Source: an uncultured Novosphingobium sp. (GTDB lineage: Bacteria > Pseudomonadota > Alphaproteobacteria > Sphingomonadales > Sphingomonadaceae). Taken from it: DNA of 39,047 bases. The DNA lies in NCBI GenBank assembly GCA_946886075.1, contig CAMPHR010000031.1, positions 1-39,047 on the forward strand, given 5' to 3'. A program made the translations under genes and the position numbers. Below the pieces are notes generated by a model. The model ran no database searches. It was not told where the DNA came from and saw only the letters and a program-made list of their open reading frames with translations. Below, piece after piece: positions 34,253-39,047 of this stretch (positions are counted from its first letter, which is position 1; each line of letters opens with the position of its first letter).

Positions 34253-34566
34253 CACCCAAACTCCCCTCTCCCCTTCAGGGGTCGGCCAGAGGCACGTGAC
34301 TCTGGCTGAGGTGCCGACCCCGGCGAAGGCCGGGGGAAGCCGGGAGAGGGACCTAAACCCGAGAGCGCGTTCCCCTCTCCCCTTCAGGGGAGAGGGTGCC
34401 GAGCGCAGCGAAGGCGGGAGAGGGGCCTGTAAAGGCAACCTCTGCTCATTCCCCTCTCCCCAACCCTCTCCCCTAAAGGGGAGAGGGAGCAACTGACCCT
34501 ACGGCCACACTGCCTGCCTTCAGAAAAACGCTTGAAACTAACAGAGGCAAACCAACCGCCCCCTAA
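34253..34566. repeat. Repeat-rich convergent intergenic region with three CCCCTCTCCCC palindromes
   Basis: This 314-base gap has no credible gene. It holds three copies of a CCCTCTCCCC element: 34263-34281 (partial), 34373-34396 (10-bp stem, TTCA loop) and 34464-34487 (10-bp stem, TAAA loop). Between the first two, a nested cruciform is built from GGGGTCGGC (34278-34286) with GCCGACCCC (34313-34321) and CCAGAG with CTCTGG. This type of GGGGAGAGGG palindrome is a common intergenic repeat in bacteria. It probably ends transcription from both sides. Confidence 0.75.
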
Positions 34567-35124
34567 TCAAGCCACCTCAGCAAAAGGCAAACACACGCTA
34601 TCAAACCCCAGCACATGCGCCACGCGGCCCAATCCAACCCAGGCCGCAACGCTATGCGCCAGGTCGACAATCTCCTCGTCCGAAAACAGCGCATGCGCCC
34701 GTGCCCAGAAATCCTCATCCTCGGCGATCACCTTGGGCTCCTCTGCGAACCGTTCGGCAAATTCGATCGCCGTTCGCTCGCGCGGACTGAAGAGCGGCGA
34801 CGTCCGCCAATTCTCGACAGCGGCGTAGAAGTCCTCGTCCGGTGCAGGCCCATTGTCGGCAATCGTATGCCCCGGCCGCTGCCCGGATGCAGCGAACATC
34901 GATTGAGCATCCCGCGCCGCGCGGAACTGTTGGCAGATCACGCAACCATTGATCTGCGCCGTGCGTGACCGTGCGCCCTCAAACTCCCGCAGCGACAACA
35001 GGCTATGCTGATAGACCGCCTTCGAAAAACCGCCTGCCGCCGCCATGATCTCGCGCGCATGATTGCGCGATGCATAGCCATAGGGGTCGGCGGCATCCTG
35101 CTCGGGTAGGTCGATACGGATCAT
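34567..35124 (-). CDS. Carboxymuconolactone decarboxylase / AhpD-like protein
   Basis: A 185-residue member of the AhpD/CMD superfamily. It has the redox motif NGCVICQQF with Cys61 and Cys64, which in AhpD relatives acts as a disulfide reductant. The later helix FSPRERTAIEFAERF (about 114-128) and the helix with EEIVDLAHSVAAWVGLGRVAHVL are also typical. The CxxC points to a peroxidase or thiol-oxidoreductase type rather than true 4-carboxymuconolactone decarboxylase. The start ATG 35124 follows AAGGAGAG. It is 42 bases downstream of the SDR gene, so they are likely co-transcribed. Confidence 0.88.
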   Translation of the reverse strand: MIRIDLPEQDAADPYGYASRNHAREIMAAAGGFSKAVYQHSLLSLREFEGARSRTAQINGCVICQQFRAARDAQSMFAASGQRPGHTIADNGPAPDEDFYAAVENWRTSPLFSPRERTAIEFAERFAEEPKVIAEDEDFWARAHALFSDEEIVDLAHSVAAWVGLGRVAHVLGFDSVCLPFAEVA

Positions 35125-35166
35125 GGCATCTCTCCTTATGTCGCTATCTTGTTCACCGTTGGCTGT

Positions 35167-35949
35167 TCAATCCACTCCCGGCGCTCCCGGAAACTGCGCA
35201 TAATATTGGCCGGTCAGCATGCCGCCATCGACAGCAATCTCCGCCCCGGCGAGATAGGAGGCTTCGTCGCTCGCCAGGAACAATGTCGCGCGCGCGACTT
35301 CTTCGGGCGCTCCAACGCGCTGCAACGGCACATTGCCAAAGCGCTCGTTCACCTTCTCGCGCGTCGAACCATCATGGTTGGTCATCACCGTGTCCACCCC
35401 ACCGGGATGCACCGAATTGACGCGGATGCCCCGATGGCCAAGCTCCAGCGCAGCGACGCGGGTCAGCCCCCGGACGCCCCATTTGCTCGACGAGTAAGCG
35501 GCAAGGCCGTTCGCCCCCTTCATGCCATCGACTGAAGAGATATTGACGATCGCGCCCTTGCCGCGCGCGATCATGCCGGGCGCGACAGCCTTGATGCCCA
35601 GGAATTCACCGGTCAGGTTGACCTTCAGCACCCGCTCATATTCGGCCAGCGTCGTGTCCAGCAATGTGCGGAACAGCAGGATGCCTGCATTGTTCACCAA
35701 TATGTCAACGGGGCCAAGGTCCGCCTCAACCGCCCGGACCAGGTCGGCCCAGCCTTGCTCGCTCGTCACGTCATGGCGATAGAAGCGCGCTGCCCCACCC
35801 AACTCAGCGGCCAGCTGCGCGCCATCTTCTTCCAGCACATCGGTCATGGCGACCTTCGCGCCTTCCGCTGCGAACAGGCGGCTCGTAGCGGCGCCCATGC
35901 CGCGAGCGCCACCCGTGATGATTGCAACCTTGCCCTGCAAACGGCCCAT
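35167..35949 (-). CDS. Short-chain dehydrogenase/reductase, hydroxysteroid-dehydrogenase-like
   Basis: A 260-residue classical SDR with canonical motifs throughout: TGGARGMG (12-19), NNAG in ILVNNAGIL, catalytic Ser in IVNISSVDG, and YSSSK. The HPGGVDT segment follows, and the C-terminal EIAVDGG. The pattern resembles 3alpha,20beta-hydroxysteroid dehydrogenase and cyclohexanol dehydrogenase-type enzymes, so a cyclic alcohol is plausible. ATG 35949 gives the standard N-terminus MGRLQGKVAIITGG; the frame upstream to 36060 is not supported. A palindrome at 35993-36005 lies in its upstream region, suggesting its own promoter and operator. Confidence 0.9.
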   Translation of the reverse strand: MGRLQGKVAIITGGARGMGAATSRLFAAEGAKVAMTDVLEEDGAQLAAELGGAARFYRHDVTSEQGWADLVRAVEADLGPVDILVNNAGILLFRTLLDTTLAEYERVLKVNLTGEFLGIKAVAPGMIARGKGAIVNISSVDGMKGANGLAAYSSSKWGVRGLTRVAALELGHRGIRVNSVHPGGVDTVMTNHDGSTREKVNERFGNVPLQRVGAPEEVARATLFLASDEASYLAGAEIAVDGGMLTGQYYAQFPGAPGVD

Positions 35950-35992
35950 CAGATCCCCGCCTCTCCATCGCTTATCCCGCCGATCGTTACGC

Positions 35993-36005
35993 ATAACAGC
36001 GTTAT
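35993..36005. promoter_or_regulatory. Candidate operator ATAAC-AGC-GTTAT
   Basis: A perfect 5-bp inverted repeat with a 3-base spacer lies 44 bases upstream of the SDR start at 35949. On the minus strand it directly follows GGATAATAACG, which contains a -10-like GATAAT. This arrangement is typical of a repressor site over the start of transcription. No clear -35 box was found. Confidence 0.4.
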
Positions 36006-36090
36006 TATCCGTGTCGGCGGCTCTATACGCGTGGATAAACCCCGGCGGGATCGAGGGCAACTGGAATCGCGGGGCTTCCCCTTCAGGGCA

Positions 36091-36597
36091 TCATGAAGCG
36101 GCGGGCAATTCGCCCATCGCCACATAGCGTGGGGAGCCGTCTTCGCCGATCTCCTCCGTTAGGATCGAGGTGATGCGGCTGACCGACTCCGCGATCCACC
36201 AGCGGCCATCCTGCTTGCGGTACACATCCTGATATTCCACCGCGAGCCGCGTGACCGAACGGGTTGCAAGGATGATCGTGCGGAAGTTCAGCGACCAACG
36301 CCCCCGTGCCTCATCGGGGCTGATCAGCTCGATGTCCGCATTGGTCGCATGGTGAATGTCATAGACGCCGCCCGCCATCGCCATTTTCTGAAAAATGGCG
36401 ATAAATTCGTCGCGCTGCGTGAACAGCGGGAAATTCTGGTAATCCAGCCTGATACCCTGCGGCAGGAATGTCTCGCGCAATTCATCGACCAGCTTCAGGT
36501 CGCACGCGCGCAGATAGCGTGCCTTCAGCTGGCGGATGGCGTTGACATCTTCCAATGCCGTGACGCGCGCGGCAAGGTCTTCCAAACTGATCGACAT
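36091..36597 (-). CDS. SnoaL/NTF2-like fold protein
   Basis: A 168-residue single-domain NTF2-like protein. It begins with a helix (SLEDLAARVTALEDVNAIRQLKARYLRACD) very like that of the SnoaL-like protein starting at 30322. Later strands include GRWSLNFRTIIL and a segment starting RLAVEYQDVYRKQDGRWWIA. An AAGGAGAG site precedes ATG 36597. Members act as isomerases, dehydratases or binding proteins on ring compounds; the reaction here is unknown. It lies between the Lrp regulators (upstream, 68 bases away) and the SDR (141 bases downstream), and may form a short transcript of its own. Confidence 0.82.
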   Translation of the reverse strand: MSISLEDLAARVTALEDVNAIRQLKARYLRACDLKLVDELRETFLPQGIRLDYQNFPLFTQRDEFIAIFQKMAMAGGVYDIHHATNADIELISPDEARGRWSLNFRTIILATRSVTRLAVEYQDVYRKQDGRWWIAESVSRITSILTEEIGEDGSPRYVAMGELPAAS

Positions 36598-36665
36598 GAT
36601 ACTCTCCTTGGGGCTTGGCCCCTTGTTATTTGCAGATGATCCGGTCCTGGCTGACCGGTCTTTGT

Positions 36666-37157
36666 TCAGGCTCCAACGGTGTCGCGCGTGATCTTCGCGA
36701 TGCCAGCCTCATATTTCAGGTTGTGGACCGACACCGATGTCTCCACGCGCTGCACGCCCGGCATCGGCCGGATGCGCTCGGTCACCAGATCGTTCAACTG
36801 TTCGATATTGGTGAACAGGCCCATCGCCAACAGGCTGTAACGGCCCAGCAGCACGATGACGCAGGTGATTTCCTCCAGATCCGACAGGCTGCGCGCCAGT
36901 TCGGATACCTGCGACGGATCGGCATCGATCCCCATCATGCAAAGATTGGGCGACCCCGCCATGCGGAAGTCGGTGACGACCGTGAACTGGATCAGCCCTT
37001 CATTCTGCAACCGCTTGACGCGCGTGCGGATCGTGCCTTCGGTGACGCCCAGTTCCGCGGCGATCGCCCGGTTTGAAATGCGTGCGTCACGGGCCAGCTT
37101 TTCGACGATGCCCTGGTCCAGCTTGTCCAGGCGCGCCCAATCAGCCTTCCCGGTCAC
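36666..37157 (-). CDS. Lrp/AsnC family transcriptional regulator (second of a pair)
   Basis: A 163-residue regulator. The N-terminal winged helix-turn-helix reads KLDQGIVEKLARDARISNRAIAAELGVTEGTIRTRVKRL (about 11-49). The C-terminal RAM-like ligand domain has CVIVLLGRYSLLAMGLF and a terminal VSVHNLKYE strand. The start is GTG 37157 within the stop of the upstream Lrp gene (GTGA overlap), so the two regulators are made together. They may form heteromers or act in turn on the neighbouring catabolic genes (inference). Confidence 0.9.
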   Translation of the reverse strand: MTGKADWARLDKLDQGIVEKLARDARISNRAIAAELGVTEGTIRTRVKRLQNEGLIQFTVVTDFRMAGSPNLCMMGIDADPSQVSELARSLSDLEEITCVIVLLGRYSLLAMGLFTNIEQLNDLVTERIRPMPGVQRVETSVSVHNLKYEAGIAKITRDTVGA

Positions 37158-37636
37158 AGCGGCACCACGTTGAATTCATATTTCACAATGTCCACCGCCA
37201 CCCCCGACCTTATGTGAATGACCCCGTCGACACTGGCAATCTGATCGAACAGCATTTGCTGTACCTCGCCAAAGTCACGCAGCGCAACCAGCAGCTCCAC
37301 ATCATGTTCGCCGCTCATGATGTTGACGCTCAAGACTTCGGGCAAGTCGGCCAGGTCGCGGCCGACATCCTGAACGCTGCGGCCCTGGACCTTGACGCCC
37401 AGGGCGATGATCACATTATAGCCATGGGCGGCAAAATCCGTGACCGCGACCACGCGCATGGCGCGGGCGTCTTCCATCTTTTGCAGCCGCGCCGAAACCG
37501 TGGCGGCGGTGACGGAAAGCCGCTCCGCGATTTCCTGGTTGGTCGCGCGGCCATTGGTCCGAAGTATCTCTATGATATTCGTGTCGAGCGTATCCAGCGA
37601 TGGCGGCGTCGTTTTCCGCCCGCTTCTGATCTGCAT
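37154..37636 (-). CDS. Lrp/AsnC family transcriptional regulator (first of a pair)
   Basis: A 160-residue regulator with a basic N-terminal tail (MQIRSGRKTTPPS). The helix-turn-helix reads LDTNIIEILRTNGRATNQEIAERLSVTAATVSARLQKM, and an effector domain follows with VLSVNIMSGEHDVELLVAL. ATG 37636 follows a GGCGGGG site of moderate strength. It lies 117 bases after the esterase stop, so it may have its own promoter. Sequence similarity to the partner is limited to the fold, so the pair is not a recent duplication. Confidence 0.9.
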   Translation of the reverse strand: MQIRSGRKTTPPSLDTLDTNIIEILRTNGRATNQEIAERLSVTAATVSARLQKMEDARAMRVVAVTDFAAHGYNVIIALGVKVQGRSVQDVGRDLADLPEVLSVNIMSGEHDVELLVALRDFGEVQQMLFDQIASVDGVIHIRSGVAVDIVKYEFNVVPL

Positions 37637-37753
37637 TCTTGCCCCGCCTTCAAAAATGTAGCTGGTTTAATAGCGCGCACTTACGCACAGCACCAGACTC
37701 AAAGCTGTTGTCACCGCCATTTGCTCATTTTTTCGCCGCTTATCCTGCCAAAT

Positions 37754-38698
37754 TCAGGCAGGATGGAGCGCCTTGCGCAGGGCAGCGACAGCGTCACGCT
37801 TCATCTGTTGGACAGGCGGCGCATCCTGCAGCACGTCAAAACCATGATAAGCGCCCGGATAGACATGCAGCTCGGCCGCGACGCCCGCCTCGATCAGCCT
37901 GCGCGCATAATCCATGTCCTCGACCAGGAAGAGGTCGAGCGCACCCACGCAGATGAAGGCCGGCGGCAATCCCGCTAGGTCCTCCGCGCGCGCCGGGGCG
38001 GCATAGGGGGAAATATCCGCCGACCCGGGCTCCTGCCCCAGCAGGCTCCGCCATCCGAAGCTGTTCGCCTGCGGCGTCCACACGAACGCGCCCAGATGCT
38101 CAGGCAGGCGGGTGATGCAGGTCCGATCGTCCAGCATGGGGTAAATCAGATTCTGGTGCGCGATCGCCGGGCCACCCCGGTCGCGTGCCAACAGCGCCAG
38201 CGCCGCCGCCAGACCGCCGCCTGCGCTTTCCCCGCGCACGGCAGTCCGCGCCCGGTCGATGCCCAGCTGCTCTGCGCTGTCATGCAGCCATTGCAACGCG
38301 GCATAGCAGTCCTCAACCGCGCCCGGCGCCACCGTTTCGGGCGCAAGCCGATAGTCCACCGAAAGAATGAGCGCGGAAGTCGATAGCGCAAGTTCGATGT
38401 TGGAAAGATGATTTGTCGTCACCGATCCCACCACATAGCCGCCGCCATGAACATGCAGTATCGCTGGCAGCTCGCCCTCCGCGTCAATCGGGCGATAGAT
38501 TCTCACCAACAGCTCATGCCCCGCAGGCGCGATGATCCGCTCATCCCGCCATTCGACGCCGCTGTCCTGCGGTTCTGGCGCCATCGCGCTCATCTGCTCC
38601 ATGCCCTGCCGGATGGCAGGCAGGTTCTCCACCGTGATGTCGAGCGGGGGCATGAAGTCCAGCCCCGGCAACAAGCTTGGATCGACCATGTCACGCAT
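37754..38698 (-). CDS. Alpha/beta hydrolase, hormone-sensitive-lipase-type esterase
   Basis: A 314-residue cytosolic carboxylesterase of the HSL family (esterase family IV). The oxyanion-hole motif is HGGG (84-87) in HVHGGGYVVGS. The catalytic triad is Ser158 in GESAG, Asp255 in GALDLF and His285 in AYHGFD. The N-terminal cap region covers about residues 1-60. Its likely job is hydrolysis of an ester or lactone, which would fit a Baeyer-Villiger product made by the monooxygenase at 23084-24580 (inference from context). The ATG follows AGGAGAG, and the gene starts 14 bases after the sugar-isomerase-like gene. A short hairpin (37744-37762) spans its stop. Confidence 0.92.
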   Translation of the reverse strand: MRDMVDPSLLPGLDFMPPLDITVENLPAIRQGMEQMSAMAPEPQDSGVEWRDERIIAPAGHELLVRIYRPIDAEGELPAILHVHGGGYVVGSVTTNHLSNIELALSTSALILSVDYRLAPETVAPGAVEDCYAALQWLHDSAEQLGIDRARTAVRGESAGGGLAAALALLARDRGGPAIAHQNLIYPMLDDRTCITRLPEHLGAFVWTPQANSFGWRSLLGQEPGSADISPYAAPARAEDLAGLPPAFICVGALDLFLVEDMDYARRLIEAGVAAELHVYPGAYHGFDVLQDAPPVQQMKRDAVAALRKALHPA

Positions 38699-38712
38699 TC
38701 TTCTCTCCTGTT

Positions 38713-39047
38713 TTATTCTGTATATTTTCTTACTGATTTCACGGCGTTTTGCGCGCGATTTATGGCGGTGACGCCTGCGTCGATGTTGTTTTGCTGTGGT
38801 ATTTCGACGCTGAGCGGTGTGCTGGGGTTGAGGGCGTGGAGGAACGTGGTGATGTCGAACATGCCTTGTCCGGGGAGGAGGCGTTCTATGCCGGCTTCAT
38901 GTTCGATCTGGTCGGGATCGATGGTTTGTGGCCCGTCGGAGATCTGGGCGATGGCGACCGCGGGGTGGTTGAGCAGCGCCATGCTCGCTTGCGCCTCGCC
39001 GCCGCGCATGATGTGGAGGAGGTCTGCTGTGACCTTGATGTCGGATC
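38713..39047 (-). CDS. Sugar phosphate isomerase/epimerase-like TIM-barrel protein, C-terminal part
   Basis: The open frame enters from the right edge of the window (read on the minus strand) and ends at 38713, giving about 111 residues. Visible features are VTADLLHIMRGG, a beta strand VAIAQISDGP, a Glu-rich loop with EAGIERLLPGQGMFD, and PLSVEIPQQN. These match the C-terminal half of AP-endonuclease-2/IolE-type TIM barrels, where the Glu in SVEIP binds the metal. The start lies outside the window; the ATG at 39007-39009 is only an internal Met. It is probably co-transcribed with the esterase (14-base gap). The substrate is not predictable; such proteins also occur in steroid and aromatic clusters. 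Confidence 0.72.
   Translation of the reverse strand, partial: SDIKVTADLLHIMRGGEAQASMALLNHPAVAIAQISDGPQTIDPDQIEHEAGIERLLPGQGMFDITTFLHALNPSTPLSVEIPQQNNIDAGVTAINRAQNAVKSVRKYTE

Noticed and set aside
34263..34487. CRISPR-like array
   Set aside because: Only three copies with irregular spacing, each a self-palindrome, no uniform spacers and no cas genes nearby.
37744..37762. Terminator at the end of the esterase (CCTGCC-N7-GGCAGG)
   Set aside because: The hairpin overlaps the stop codon and has no T-run on the minus strand, so it is not called as a terminator.

Overview
The window is GC-rich alphaproteobacterial DNA, most likely from a sphingomonad (Sphingobium/Sphingomonas/Novosphingobium type). 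That placement is inferred from an aerobic cobalamin operon, a Caulobacter-style cpa/tad pilus locus, a dense set of ring-oxidising catabolic genes, and intergenic palindromes of the kind common in sphingomonads. No rRNA, tRNA, CRISPR array, transposase or phage gene was seen.

Layout. 1-2969 (+): the 3' end of a tightly overlapping cobalamin operon, cobE (partial)-cobM-cobB-cobF. 2981-3187 (-): a small unknown gene. 3352-8185 (-): the conserved stress module prkA-yeaH-spoVR. 8472-9287 (+): a tandem-domain universal stress protein, divergent from prkA. 9564-19190 (+): a Flp/Tad pilus locus, cpaB-cpaC-cpaE-cpaF-tadB-tadC-tadD-(72 aa unknown)-tadG-flp-tadE. Most junctions overlap by 1-4 bases, the prepilin peptidase gene is absent, and the CpaE/TadZ protein has lost its nucleotide-binding motifs. 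19433-20395 (+): an aldo/keto reductase followed by a strong intrinsic terminator. 20606-22756 (+): a large Fe-S/FMN/FAD Old-Yellow-Enzyme-type reductase, also followed by a terminator.

23084-39047 is a catabolic island. A seven-gene minus-strand operon (30322 down to 23084) encodes a SnoaL/NTF2-like protein, an alkene (enone) reductase, three short-chain dehydrogenases (SDRs), an FAD-dependent 3-ketosteroid-dehydrogenase-like flavoprotein and a Baeyer-Villiger-type monooxygenase. An AraC-family regulator is divergent from it across 78 bases. Next come a luciferase-like oxidoreductase, a divergent SDR plus EthD-SnoaL fusion pair, and a second minus-strand block: sugar-phosphate-isomerase-like (partial), HSL-type esterase, two overlapping Lrp/AsnC regulators, SnoaL-like protein, SDR and AhpD-like protein.

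Working together (inference): the island has the parts needed to oxidise an alicyclic alcohol to a ketone (SDRs), introduce, move or reduce ring double bonds (KSTD-like flavoprotein, SnoaL-like proteins, OYEs), insert oxygen to give a lactone or ester (BVMO) and hydrolyse it (esterase). A steroid, terpenoid or similar polycyclic substrate fits, but the substrate cannot be read from sequence. No CoA ligase, ring hydroxylase or transporter was found here, so the pathway is incomplete within the window.
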